This document shows, piece by piece, positions 36,701 through 51,700 of a stretch of 64,000 nt of DNA. A program made the translations under genes and the position numbers. Within the stretch, counting starts at the first letter, position 1, and every line of letters begins with the position of its first letter. The DNA lies in the NCBI GenBank assembly GCA_009792885.1, contig WMCF01000033.1, positions 3,723,344-3,787,343 of the forward strand. The letters run 5' to 3'. Source of the stretch: Eremophila alpestris peregrina (Eukaryota > Chordata > Aves > Passeriformes > Alaudidae). Below the pieces are notes generated by a model that was not told the DNA's origin, ran no database searches, and saw only the letters and a program-made list of their open reading frames with translations.

Positions 36701-39700
36701 TATAATTCAGTCAAAACAGATAAAGCAAGGTTTCTGCCATAAAAACATAAGTCACTGTCATTGCTTACCCTCAGATTTTTTGCAGACAGGAAGATGTTCC
36801 TTATTACAAGGTGCTGTTTTCCAGCCCCCAGAGAGTGCTAGATAGACACAGGCTATTTTCAGTTTTGGTTCTCCATAGTCCCAGTGAGAAAAACTTACTT
36901 TCCTTTTACTGGTCCATCTATAATATCCATAATTCTAAAATTGAAACAGACATTTGACATAACTGTTCTAAACTCTCATCTGCTGTTTCAGCTAAATGCA
37001 GTTATACAGAAGCACATTTTTGAAATGGTGCAGGCAGCCCAGTTTGTGCGTCCGTGCTAGAACTGTAAAAATACTGGTTGAATCAAGGCTCAGCAACATA
37101 AATACCAGACAAGGCAGTATGGCTCCCATGCTGGGACAGCCCATGGCAGTGTTTTGAAGGCTAAATAATGCTCCCTGGGGACTCAGCCCCTTGTTGGACA
37201 ATGTTGTAAGGTGGAATCACCATCCCACAAGAGTCAGATTTCCATTAAAAGCAGCAAGACCATAAGAACATGAAACTTGTAGAAAGCTCAGATGGAAATG
37301 GGTCTCAGAATTGGCTATAAAACAAGGACTCTAAGCTCCAGCAGTTTTGAGGAGAAGCATTCAGGTGTAAACTGCAGCTATTGCTGTGAGGAACATGAGA
37401 AAATTATTACTTTTTAAGAAACAAAAGAGAAATACATTGAGCAGGAATTCTTGAGTCTTTGTTTAGTCTTTCCTCCTCCCCTTTTTTCTTTTCCAGGAAG
37501 AATCAGAAGAATTGCAAGGAAAAGCAAAAAGACAAAGACAATACATTGCTGCCATTAAGAAGAGGGAGATAAGATGGGATCTCCCTGCAGTGCCTAACTG
37601 TGTCAAGAGAGATGCCAGGTACACAAAGTCACACTGAGCTTGGCATCATCAGGGCAAGGTCACTCACTGCCTGGGTAACAGGAGGAACCACAAAGCTTGA
37701 CTCTGCAAGATCAAGGATGGCTTGTTTATAAGTACCAGGGAAATGTCTGGTCATTCAGGCTTGATCAAAATGGAATTTTTGCTGTTTTCTAAATCATATT
37801 GCTGTGACAAAAAACAACCAACTTTGATATCAAGTGGACTTAAACACTATTATTTTAGTTTAGGTAAAGATGCCTTGTGGACTTCTGCAAGTGGAGGATT
37901 TATTTTAAGGTTGGTAACTACCCATCACTTAAGTGAGCATTTTTTCTGGTGGTGGGGATGACACGGTAATAGTGGAAATATGCACTGTTCAGCAACAAGT
38001 TCATTTGTTCAGAAAATGTAGCCTTCTGAGGGGCTTTAACAGAGTGTTGCTGCATCATATAACTGGAAATGCTATTTTTACACAATAGTTATTAGAAGTA
38101 TCCCCAGGGATACTGAATTTCAGACATGTTTTGTTATGTTATAGATCAGCGTGGAATCACAATTAGTAAAAACAATGAATAGTGAAGGTGAAGATTAGTG
38201 ATGAAAAAGCTCATTTTTATTATCAAGGTGGTTTAGTCAGATCAAAGAACAATGCAATAGGAACATGATAGCTAAGTGCATTTAGCATCTGCGTATTCAG
38301 TAGCTCAATTAGTCACTCAGTCATAGAGATAATAAGACTGATTATCACTCAAATGCTCCCCTAGAAAGTGGTGGACCTGGATCACAGTAGTCACTTCTGG
38401 TACAGTATAGCTTTTAGTGATTTTAACCTTTGGGACCTAGCAGGTATAACAAAGAGTGTGTGTTCCAAAGTGTGTGCTTTGGCCTATGAACCCTTCTGAA
38501 TCAAAATGTAATGGAAGGCTACAGCTGCCAACGATCATGAGGCACTAGCACTACTGACCATCTTGGACCCTTTGAGTAGGGGTCACCTGTCCTAAAAATG
38601 GCCACCTTCAGATTTACCATGTATTTTTACATAAGTTTCCAAGATTCATGCAGAACTACTAAAGAGAGTCCAGCACTGCCAAAGGTTCTCATCCTTCTCC
38701 ATTGCCTAAAAGGGAGCTTAGTTATTTAAGATCGATGAAGTCAAAAGATGTGAGACTGTCCACCACTCCTAGGTTTCTAAATCTGTTCATGCTACAAATC
38801 TCCTGCTAATAGTAACAGCATTTAACTTTACCAACTATGAATTTATTAATCTTACCACGCTGCTTTTGAGCCCAATCCATAAGGGCTCTCCATACTGCAC
38901 TGCCTGCAGCTGCAAGAATATATTACTGTAATAATCAAAAATGCTGGCAAGCTCTGAAGATTTCTCCTTGCATGCTTTCCTTGCTTCTTCCCAATTCATT
39001 TTAGAAGGAATGATTAAATAGCTGCTGTTACCATAATGGACAAAATCGGAATCTGGAGCACTTGTGGGGTGAAACAGTTCAGGCTCTGTAGGGAAGAGGT
39101 ACAAATTTGAAAGGAGAAAACAGTGAAAAATTACTAGTTGCTGGATAGCAGTATTGCTTTTGAGTAACAGCTTAATATAGCATGGCAGCACAAGCATCAA
39201 TAACAGCATTTCTTACATAAAATCAATTATTTTAATGGCAATTTGGAATTGTTTTAAACTATGATGTAAAAACACATGCAGGGATTGGAGAGAGGCAGAA
39301 CATGATCTGTGTGTATCTACAGACTGACCAGATGAAGTTGAACACTGGTTCCACCATGACCCTCCCCCCAGAGCTCTCCATGTCTCCCCACCACAGTGAA
39401 GATGAAGTTTTATTCCAGGCATGAGCACAGGACAGGATCTTCAAACCACTTCAGCCTCAAAATAATTTATTTCTAAGCAAATGTTATGACCGTGTTGCTG
39501 CATCTTTCTTTCGTAGGATGAAGTGAAAAAGGAAACTGTATTTGTACCTATAATTAAATATGCAGAAGTAGAAAGCAAGGGCCTAGAGCTAGTGATGTGG
39601 ACAGAAATAAAGACATAAACTTTGTGTTCAGTCATTGTTGAGGACACCCTGGCAATTGTTTTTGCTAGTGCCATCCTCATGCAGCTTTCTGCACTTGCAT

Positions 39701-42700
39701 GGGGCAGAGCTGTGAATCATCTGACCCAGCTGTGGCTTCTTCCTCTATTTTAACTTGGTGCTCAGCAGTTCCCTGTTTTTGTTCCTGTGAACGCTGCAGT
39801 GTGGCTGTGCTCCGGATGTGTCTCCCACCCTAAGGCTTCATGAAGAAAACTGCAACTTTGCCCTTCTGACTATTGCTGTTCTTGTGATATGAAGGCTAGA
39901 GACTGATGAGCAAACTAATCAGTTTAATTGGCCTTGGTTAACCCCCAGCTGGAGGTCACTGAGGGATTTGTCTTTTTGTGTTGTATTTGCAAAATAATTG
40001 CATTCAGGTATCTGTGATATATCTGTGATAGTTGGGTAAAGCACAGATGACTACATTTCTCTGTTAATAGAGAAAACAGGCATTTTGAAGGTATAGGACT
40101 TCTAGGAACCTGGTTTGGGTGTTTTTCTTATGATTAAGAAGGTGAATCCTGTCTTCATTGTCTATGTGCCAGGCAGCTGATTCAGATGTGGATCTCTGCA
40201 GGTTAGGCAAGGTCAGCTTCTCTGAGTTGTAGTGGTTGGATTGTTCAGTAAATGATTTACAACAAAAAGAAAAAAGTGAAAAACTTACTGCTGTCCATCT
40301 GGCAAATATAGCTTTCTTTATTCTTGCAGTCAGTGTTTTCCCATAGTCCTGCCTCATCTACAGATCTTTTTGTCATTATAATGCAATCAAACTAGGGAAA
40401 AAATAAAAAATAGAATTGTTGCTGGTAAAGTGCAAAATTTCCATCAAAATTATAGAAATAGGTGTGAGGCAAAAAACGTAATAGCTTTCTTTTCTAATTT
40501 TCTGGTTCTTTTCATGTATTGCTTGTTGGAAATAAAATGCATCCTATTATATATCTTAAGCAAATTTACTTTCATTGGCAGATTGCTACAAGACCTTCTG
40601 TCAGTTTATTAAAATTCCTTGGAATTTATTGAAGTTATTTTTACTATGGAGTTAAAGGTAATCTGTACTGAATTTGTTGAAGTTTCATTTGGATCCACAT
40701 CATACATGGAAAAACAATAAACCAGAATAAAAATTGCAACTACTAACACTGAATATTTTCAGTAAAATATAATTATAAAAAGCGTAATTAATTCTAGTAG
40801 TAAAGATTCCTTTTCTGCATGTCTAGACTTTGACAGAGGAATGAGAGTAAGCCTGGATTCTAGACAGGCCTATTAATTTCTGAGCACAACTTTAAAAATT
40901 TGTTCCTGTGAATTTCAGTTCCCTTCTACTTCAAGCTATTAAAGATCAGATCTTAGCTGAGACAGAAGTCAGGCTGGTTACTCAAACATTGAGCATGTCA
41001 TTTATGTTCTCTGATGTTTTTTCTGTTTACCTCTATTTTAACATACTTCCAGTCAACCACTGTGTATTCCTTTGTGAATGGGAATCTTCGGGCCCACCTT
41101 GAATAGTCAAAAACACTTCCATCTGTCCAAAGATATGTACCCTCACTGTTAATGTCATTCAGCCCAATCCATGTTTCACCAGCAACATCCTTTAGGTGGA
41201 AGGTGAGGAAAGCTGATAGAAAATAGATGAAAAAATTAAAAAATTAAAAATTAAAACTGAGGAGTTTCCTTTATTCAAATTCCATGTAAATCAAATTACA
41301 AATAAAACAGCAACCAATCATCTTCTAAATATATTGGAAACACCAGGTTCAGTATTGTTAGGCTATGAGCTAATGGTAAAAGAAAAAATTACAATGGGTC
41401 AGGGAAATAAAAGAGGGGGAAAAAAGGAAAACATTTTTTGATAAAAATTATTTAGGCTTCTTGGAAGTATTATAGAAATCAGGGCCAGAAGTGATTTTAA
41501 AAAAAATTGTCTTTCCCAAGGTAGCATCAACTGCAGATATGTAATTTCTGATGGATGTTTGTTTAATATTAAACTTGAATAACCGTGAGCATTTAATGAC
41601 TATAAACTATTACAATTTATCCCATTCTTTAAGGCCATGGGGAGCAGACTATTCTATTCCTTCCACATAAGATGTTTGCCAAAACTTGGGAAGTGTCATA
41701 ATATCTCACTCCAGTCTTCCCTCTGGATCAAACACCTCCAGATCTTCCTTCATAGGTTATGCCATTTAGGTCTGGAGGTAGTTTCAGACTCATCATTAGA
41801 TGGTGAAATATGTGGCTTCATACATAGTGCTGTAAGGCTCAGATGTCATACCTTGCACTTGATTATCATGTATAGAGGCCAAATTTCCCCCTAATTCTCT
41901 ACAAACACTTCTTGCTGAGTGCCAAGTTAGTCTGTCTTCTTCTTCGGATCCAAATATTTTATAACACTGTGGAGAGAGTAAAGGATTAGACAGACTTTAA
42001 GGTGTCAAAGAATATTAAAACCATTGATTTGGATTAATTCTGTGCCAGTCCCTGCGTGCAGAGCTGCAGATGGGGGATCTGCTGAAGCACAAATACTGTC
42101 AGCCAGCAAGAAGGAGACCCAGCCAGCCCCAGTGATATGTGCACAGTACTTACAGTCATGTGGGGTCACTTCCGGGAAAAAGCAGACAACTGCCAAAAGC
42201 TTTTGAGGAATTAAATTACTGAAAAGTAGAATTTTTGAGGGACTGGAACTATTTCCTGATTGTGAACATGATTGGGAGCAGGTATTAATCTCTCAGGTCA
42301 AGATTTTTCCATTTTATACCACAGATGGAGTGCTAAAACCTCAACTTGTGAGAACTCACATGAGTGGAACAGTGTCAGGAGGAAGTGCCCTTCTGAGTGG
42401 GTGTTTTCCCTAAATACCAGTGTAAAATGTTTTTTGTGTAACTTCTGAGGGACAGAAGACATGGATCCTCCCTCTTCATGCCCTTTGAATGCATAAAAAG
42501 CTTTCCAATTGGTTGCATTGTGGAATTGATTTGTAGTTTTCCTCTGTTGTTTGTTGAAGTTTTTTAAAAGTTCATATGTCCAGGTTTTTTTGCTTAACTT
42601 AGCAGAAAGCAATGCTTGTTTGTATTTTATATTTGATTTGACATTTATTGCTGTTCGTGTTACTCAGCTTAGGATGAGTCACTGTGATGGCCAATTACTT

Positions 42701-45700
42701 ATGAAAAGTGTGACCTTTCATTCTTTCATCTTTTTTACTCAGAAAAACAGGGTTGCATTTACAAATAAGGATAATGGATCAGGATTTCCATGCAGTAAGT
42801 ATGCCTGAAACAAGCAGAAGTATCTAGAAACAAGAAAAGTAACTATGGCTAAAGGCACACTGACATTGACAAAAACTATAATTTCAATTGTTCAAATCAC
42901 CTTTTTTTTTTTTTAATATTTAGTTACAAATTTGCCAACCTGAAAATTAACTGCACTGCTAACTAGCAATACTTCTTAGCAAACTGGTGTTTAAACAGAG
43001 ATAATTTATTTATTGAGATAAAAGAGATAGTTATTTTCTTCACCTAGAGCAAATCTGCTACATATGGCTGAGATTTATTACTGTACCTTATTTTTAAACA
43101 AAAGCCAAGTTTCAGGACATCCTCCCAGAGGTGGAAGTACAGTAGGAGCAAATCCTGAGTAAGTTGAATTGTTCCTTTCACAGATAAAGGCATTTTTCAG
43201 AGCACAACTTATGTCTTTCCAAAAGCCTGTAAAGAAATGGAATAAAGATAATAGTTGTAAAGAAGATTAAAGAATATAGAAAAACTCTTGTACAACCCCT
43301 GCAGCAGTCAGGCTCAGATGGCATTCATAAAGCACAAATGAAACACATTTACCCAAATACACTCCTTCTTCCTCTGCAATATGTTTTTTTTTCCTAAAAG
43401 TGATGACACAGTTTTAAACTTGAGCATGTTATGAAAAAAAATCTGTATTATTGAGCTATCTCTTTGCTGGGGGGGGAATAGCCTCAAATTTAAGTATGTA
43501 CCAAACATTCTAGATTTTGATGCTGAATTTTACCCAAATATTTATTGTTGCTATTTTACTCACCAAAATCTGACATTATCACACAGTTCTCATCATTATT
43601 TGCAAAATTAGGTTCATTTGGAGCCCAGGCAACATAATTCACTGGGGTGTCATCCAGCCATCTGGAAGAAACAGGGGGACAGTGACTGGCAGACAGACAT
43701 CTCAGCAATCAGCTCATCACCAGGCCTGTTTGGGCAGAGGGCTGAGCAAGATATTAGCAGTGACCAGAGGGCAAAGGCTCTACATGTCCTGGAGAGGATA
43801 CAGCTGCAGCACTGCTGCTGCTTCTCATTGTTTGGTACTGCCACATTCAGGGCAGTGTGTGGACATCCTTCACATCCCAGAAAGGGGCCCTCCTGAAAGT
43901 CCTCTACAAATGCATTGTTAAAGCAAGTTTCCTGCAGGAAATTTTTGGAGTAGGTGCTGCTTATGCTTCTTGCTTCCAGCTCATATAACTTAAACCATTT
44001 GGGATTAATTTGATTTAACCCTTACTTACGTATTTTATCAATTTGATTTAACCATTACTTACGTATTTTATCAAAACCTCCTGGGCTTTCTCTGTAGCCA
44101 CTGGAGATCTGGTCAGGGTAAATCTCATCCTTGGGCTGATGTCAAAAGTGCATCAGGTAAATAACATCTTAAAATTAGCTACTTCTCCTCACCTCTTATG
44201 CACGGTTGCAGTTCTTGCAGTATAAGGCATTAAGTGAACTGCATCTTAGCCATGAATTTTTATTGGGTTTGCTCTCCCAAATTTGGAAGGAAATGCCTTT
44301 CTCTGCTTAAATATAGGAGAATGTAACACTTTGGGTCCAAGACATCTGAAAACAATCCAGAAGTCAGTTGCAAAACAGTTTTTAACTCGTAAAATGAAAG
44401 CACACAGAAATGCTCCCTGGGTGAGATGAAATTACCATCATCTGTTGTCCATTACCAGTTTTCCTTTACTCACCTGAATCTCTGATCAAAGCTGACAACT
44501 AAGCCAATGAAATACGATTTTCCTCTGTGTTTTGTGTAAATCTAAAATAAAAGTAATTAATAGTTAAGTGCTAAGCTGTTCCTCATCATCAAGTAAAAAT
44601 CTGAAATCTGATTAACCATGCCTGTGATTCTTTTGTTTCCTTTTTATTTGGAATTTGAGCCTCACATAATAATATTGTAGATACAGACTCCAGTTTCAAG
44701 CAGGCAACAGAGATATGTGGAACATCCTAGAGTAAGGAACTCATTGGACAGGAAAGTAATTATCACTGTGCCAAACACTACATATATAAAAAATAAAAGA
44801 AAAGCAACATGGGCCTGAAATATCCTTTGCTGCACCTTTAATATTTGCATGCCATTTCCCTCTATCTATTAAAAACAATAGTAATATTTTACAGGTCCTG
44901 AACAAATCTATTGCTCTGTAAATAAGTAATGTAGGACAAGCTCAGGACTCCAGCCTTGCTAAGTATTTGGTATGCTCCTTGTATTTTATCACCTGCTCTG
45001 CTCCAAAATTCAGCTGTAATTAACAGTCTTTCTGCTTACATATTGCCACAGAAATCTTCTTTTGCTTTCTTTCTCAATGACAACGAGATCTGCAAAGTTC
45101 TTCTGACAAATTCTCCGTGCTTCCTCCATGTGGACATGTTCTTTGCTGAAGTAGTATTGCTTATTTTCATACATAATCCATCCATCATCGGTGAGTTGAA
45201 AGTCTAAAAGATAAAAAAATCATATATAATACTTATTTATCTTGTCTGCACAAAGTCTGAAAACTATACAGTAATCTCTGTGAAAGAGGGGAAAAAACCT
45301 ACCAAGTTTGTAGTTTGCTTCAGGCTTTATCAATGTACCTGTAAAACAGAAGATTGTCATAAGTAGCATCCCAAATTAAAAAAAAAAACAAAACAGAAAG
45401 ATTTGCTTTATGTAGTTTCACATGCTTTGTAAAATAGAGAGGAAAAAACCAAACCCACCCAGCAAATTATTAATTAGCCAATGCATTTTCAAGAATTTAG
45501 AGCACATACTGCCATGTTAAATTAACTGTATAATTTAGAAACATTTATCTAGTGAAAAATATGTACTTTACAGTAATGTATATCCAAAAGCACCGTGTCA
45601 AAAAATCCAGGATTCACAGTAAATTTGTGGTAGATTAAACAAAGATTACTTTGAAAATTTATTTTGGCATTTTCACTTGATACTCACTTAACAAAAGTTG

Positions 45701-48700
45701 GGGTTTTTTTATATTCTTGGGACTAGAGCCAAACAACATAATGCAATATAGTAAACTTTAAAGCTAACCCACATAGTAGTAGACTATCTACAAATGTTGA
45801 AAACCTAATGCTGGCTTATTGCTAATGTCAGGTATAACATCCAGTGCCTCAACGAATTCTTCCTTTCCTGATGACTTGGCTTTTACTAGGACAGTCTGTT
45901 TTTAAGAGCCCTGGAGAGCCAATAGATATCAAACTCAAGTTTCTGATTACAGGTTGAACCACGAAGAAGCAAATTAGCTGTTGCCATTCCCAGAGACAGC
46001 TACAGCCTCTCAAAGGAAGCTCTGTTTTCATATGAATGCCTGTTATTTTGTACTTCTGGACTACTAATTCTCTTAGTTTGCTCCATTCCTACTGTGGTTT
46101 GATGGAGAGAAGCACAGTATTATAGAAATTATAGAAATATTTTGATAGAAATAAAAAAAACAAAAGAAAAATCAAGTGAAATCATTTTGGGATCATTTAA
46201 ACTCTTTTTAAGTATTTAGTGAACAATAGATATAAAATTATTTCAATGTCTTTGTTATTCATTTATATACTTCTGGTCATTTTGACTTTATTGGTTAATC
46301 CTAACATAACTGTTCATTGTTTTCAGAAAGCTGGAATATGTTTTGTAAATAGGTGTAACATGAGGGAATTCACATCTGAGCACACTTTCCCTCATGTTGA
46401 TCATTACATAATCTGGATTCACAATTACAAGATCAGTTTCTCGATTTTTTCTTGCTTTTGAAAGGTCATCTAGGACCAAGATAAACTGATCAGAGTCTTT
46501 GTGTCATGGTTTCTGAGCCCCTCCTGAGTAATCTCACCAAGAGCAGAGAGACACATCCATCCAAAGCAGCATGCTCAGTGTGCCAGAAGGGGCTGCACAG
46601 GACGTGCTGCTTTGAGCTGGTGTGCAGAAATCAGGGCTTGGATGGTGCATTTGTGTGACTAATTTACCAGAAGGGAACAGTGATTCTTCCTTTTTGGTTA
46701 AGCAATTTTTCAATGTTACCATGGTGCCTTATTCACCCTTCAAGAGTTTTGTTGGCAGAGTCATCAAATATTAGATGCACTCAGTGTGTTTATATGACTG
46801 CTTATCCCTACCCCTTCCTATCGTGCCTCCTAGCAGTTCCCTGTGTGCACCCAACTTTCTTATCATTTCAAGAAGGTTTTAAAAATCTCCTTCTCCATGG
46901 AGATGCAAACAAATACTCAGTTTACAACCAGGAAGCAGGGATGTAAAAGTAGGACTGAACAAGCAAAAAAAGTTCTTTTGTTATCAGCTGTCACTTGAGC
47001 TCTTCAGCCCATGCAGACCCCATGTCCATCTCCTCCTGGTGGGCACCCCAGCATCTGTCAGGTCCATTCTGGCAGCCTGGCACCAAGTGGGGGGGGAAGG
47101 TTTGGCACTGGGGCCCTGCTTTCCAGGCAAAGCTGGTGGATGCAGGAGTCCATCAAGGTTACACCAGCCTCCACTTTTCATCAAACTGGGATTTTTGGAG
47201 TTGCTGGTTCCTATAGCAACTGATCCCTCTCTTGGTTGCCATTGGTTGTTTCACAGTGGGAAGCAAAGCTTTTCTCACTTTAGTAGAGAGAACTCCAGTG
47301 TCCTGCATCTACAGCTATCCTGGGTAAGCCTGAAGCAGATAGAAATACAGGGAATAGATAAAAGGAGAGGGGATAAGTACCTTTGCTTCACAAATTTATT
47401 CAACCCATGGCAGAAAAAGATAAAACTAGAGATGAAGTAATAGGGACACTCCAACTTCCTGCATCCAAGGACAAGACAATTATTTCACTTCATTCTGCAT
47501 ACTTTTTGTGTCGCCTTGACTGCAACTGGTTTTAAAATGAAAAATTCCCAGTGTCTTTCTTCCTTTCAATTTGTTTAAATCCATAAAATTTGCTTTTTAA
47601 GGTTGCGTTTATTGCTCCAATTAAATGGGGAAGTAATAATACCTTTTTTTGTTTCACAAATCCAGTTAAGTAGGCGGTCACAGCGGAAGTCATTCCAGCG
47701 CATTTGGGGTGATCCATTAAACATTACACAATGTTCATGTTCTTCATGGTTGTTGGGTTCATCTTCCTCCCAGTTCTCATAAATTACCTGTGTTGGAAAT
47801 ACATATCAATTACTGTGTGATTCGAGCTGAATAGTGGTAATTGAGATTGCCATGGTGACACAGTTTCAGTATCTCATCATCTCAAGTGCCTTTCTCATAG
47901 GATCAGTAGGGGTTCAAACAGGCCTGAGAGGGCTGTGAAGGTCACGCTGGTCAGGTTACTTTCCCCACCACTTCCTGAAGAAGGTGCAGAGAACTACACA
48001 GTATAGAAAACCATGTGTTCCATAAAAAGAGAAAAACTGATGGGCAGAGGCAGTCACATTTATCCTGTTTTGTGAAAGCTGGCGACTGGAATTCCCTGTA
48101 CTGCCATACAGTAGCTCCCATTTTGGGAGTCTGTAAAAGTCTGCACAGACTGTTGAAGGTGAGATATAACATGGCACCAGGGATGAACCAGGCAATGCTG
48201 TGTTAAGACAGTGCACTGCAGCTATTCAGAATATATTCTAAAATATATATTTTGTAAAAGACAGAAAGTCAATTAATATCCAGCAAATAAATACTCACAG
48301 GGGAGCCATCAATCCAGGCAAATCCTTCATCAGGATTTAAGAGAAACAAACCGATCCAGAAAGCCTGAGCGTTCAGTCCTTTATCCCTAAAATAATTCAT
48401 ACAATAGAGATATATATAAGCATAGAAAGAGAGGCTGGGATCAAATCCTGAAAAGCACAGAAACATCCTGCTTTCTACCACACCTGAATTGGGAGCTGTG
48501 GCCCAAAGCCAAGCTCACTCCCTGCACTCTATCAGAGAGTTGATAGTGCTCTGTGTTGGGTTCAGACTTCTCATATTTAAAAATAAATTAAAATTATGTG
48601 GCCCAGAGCCAGCTCAGGCTCCTATCCCTGTAGATGCAGCACAGCTCTTGGTTGTAGTATGACTTCAAAGACAGAGGTTTTAGCAAAAGTAAAGCATAAA

Positions 48701-51700
48701 TATATGTTTATTAAATTAATAAAAATAGTTAATCAAAACTTTATTTTCAACAGTTTTAATTTGCTTTTAGCACTTCCTAAGTAGTTTAGTTAATATTTCA
48801 TGCTATTTATCTTGTTGTGCCTATGGACCAAATAAAATTACTATTTTGGTCACTGTGTAACACAAAGATTTCTTTCCACAAATATTTCATACTCTAAAGC
48901 AAAGACTTAACAGACAAATAAAATCACATTCAGGTGGTCACCATACTGAAATATGTTTAAAACTAAGAAGGGTGAGACCACAAAAACTTCTCAATAAGAA
49001 AGTTTTAAACCTGTTTCAGAAAGTAAACCTCAATTCTCCATTATGTGAAACAGTTTTGTTACAAGAGCTGTATATTAAATGTCATTGGCATGTCTTGACA
49101 TTATGGAATACAATCAAAATATTGATCTAATTTGAGGGGAAAACAATGTCACAGTTTATATATCATGAGCAAGACATAGCATCTACAATGCTACCAAAGG
49201 TTAATTAAAATTAATTACTCTCTAATTTCAGGATTCTTCAGTTTACAGTCAGAAAAATTTCACATTAAATCCTTGAATTTTACATTTCACAGTAACTCAA
49301 GGGATTTTAGAAATTAGTTGGTTAAAGAAGAATTGCAGACAGTTACAAAATGCCAGTTAGAGATGAATATTTTATTTTCTCTCTTTAGGGAGAGGGACTA
49401 ATATTTAAGAAATTGGTAAAATCTGGAAAGCAGCCCTGCTAAAACCTCAGATGAAAATTACCAAAATATTACGCCTCTTTGAAATACTCAAGATTTTTTT
49501 TTAAAAAGAAAATGTTACAGGATGCTATTTCCAAAGAAAATCTTGTATCAATTTAATTTAAATTTGGTTGTTTTTATTCACTCACTTGTTGAGCTCCAGA
49601 TAGTTTTAAGTAATTTTTATTTGCCATAACAGGAACATGAAAAAGAATCCTCATGCAAATACTCACGAAGCTAACTGCCATAATAAAATTTGATCTTCTC
49701 TTGTATTGATTGTGACCAGATTTGCACCTATTTCTCTACAGAATTCTTCAGCTTCAAACCAAGACTTCTTTTGGTTTCCCTCTCTCACAAAAAACTGTTG
49801 AGAACAAAAAGTAAGAATAAATTAGTAAATTCGTAATGTTTATAAAATATATGTCATTAAAATCAACATCATTTTAGCACCCCTTTATTCTTGAGTGAAA
49901 CAACATGACACCTGTCCAAGCCTCAAATATTAAACATTAAAAATATGAAGTGAAAATATTTCTTCTTAGCATCATCCATTTTAAAATAAGGCAAAAGTAG
50001 TAGAGGCACCTGAGGAGAACAAAGGGTATCAGAATGTGCAGAGGAGAAATAACTGATCTGGAACTTAATTGGAACTTTGTCCACTGAAAGGTTCAAGAAA
50101 AGATGGAAAAACTCAGCCATGGTGTTTTGCAGTAGAAAGCAGGAGATTTTTGAGAAAAGGAAGAGGAAAGGGAAGGCAGTGAGTTGGACTACGAAAGACA
50201 GTATGCATGCAGAAAGCTGTTTGGCCAAGTGTGGACCCCAGCTGGGGAGGAGGCTTTTGTATTGAGGTGCAAGCATACAGATACAAAATACACTTTCTGC
50301 CATGAAGAACATACATTCTTGGACTAAGGATATGTTTAACAGGACTAAATGCTTGAAAAATAATAATAATTACATGGGACATAGAAGCACAGACCCTTGT
50401 AAAGACAGGAATAAAATTAGCTCTGGTCTCCCAACAGGCAGAGGGTCTTAGGAAAGAGAGAACAGACTTATGAAAAGACATGGAAAGTCAACGGTGCATA
50501 TTTATTTACTTGATCTATATTGTCTTTTCTTTCTTTTTTTCCTTTGCAAAAAGGAGAGCTGTTCAAGGCATTTTTAGGTAAATCAGGAGAATGCTCAAAA
50601 GTTTTATTTGCTGAAGAGTCACCACCTAAACTCAGGTCCAAAAGTATTGTTATGAGAATTGTGTGACAAAAGGTTGTCAAAGGGGCACGTTTTCTCTCAG
50701 AAATATGGTCTTATGAAATGACACTACCAGCTCTTTAATGTAATACTATGTTTTTTCTGAAGTTCCAAACTTCTGGAAGCAGATAAATTAGGCAAGGTTC
50801 TCTTCTGGCATTTAGATAAAAGAAAGCATATTTCTAGCACTCTGTGTTCACCATTTTCCATTGCTGACTTTCGTTACATTTAATGGATTTTCCCCCCCAT
50901 GTTTTCTTGCCTTGAATACCAAAGAGACCATTCCCAAATAATACCCCAGCATCATGGTGACCAGGGCACTGTCCCCTGGCCTGCCCCATGCTGAGGTTCC
51001 CAGTGAAGGTGGACACACACTTACTTTGAGGCAGGAGTCTGCCTGGGAGGCTCTGTCCCAGCCTTCAGCACACGTGGCCGCAGGGATCTGTCCTGGAGGA
51101 GCAGGAGGTGGCACTCCTGCTGCCCGCTGCTTGCAAAGGTAATTTGATGTCTTCTCACAGCTAACAACATCCCATAATCCAGCTGCAATTCCAGCTCCCA
51201 TGACAACACAGCCTTGCTCTTTCCCTTTATGATGTGGAAAAGAAATTAATAAAACCAAAGCCTTACTTGCTGTCTAAGAAATTAGACTTTTGCTTTTATT
51301 CATTGAAAATTAGGAAAAGAAAGAGGCATATTAAAAATATTCTGGATATAAAACTATTTTTAATGCCACCTGTCAGGGGCAAAATATGGGCCACTGAGTC
51401 CCACAGACACAGCTTTACCAAAACCAGATATTTGCAGCTTCAGAAAACAAATCTTCCTTATCTTGATCCCCCAGGGAAAACAGGGAAAATGGCTCTTGAT
51501 TACATTTACATACACAATAGATGACCTGACAAATACTTTGGAGTTCTCAATATCCTGGTAACTCAATTTCAAGAAGGGCAATGTCAAGTACAACAGATTT
51601 GTTTTAAGGCATAACTGGCTGTGTGAAGGCAAGAGCTCCCAGGCAGCTGATGAGCTGTATTGCTGAAATGCCAAACAGCTGCATGTTCACTGCTCATTTC

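Noticed and set aside
43618..43921. Overlapping open frames on both strands near gene B CTLD5
   Set aside because: They overlap the CTLD5 exon antisense and extend into intron; no recognisable protein.
46501..46980. Possible LTR start (TGTCATGGTTT) in a gene B intron
   Set aside because: The first bases resemble the beginning of some avian retroviral LTRs, but I see no matching end, target duplication or internal sequence.
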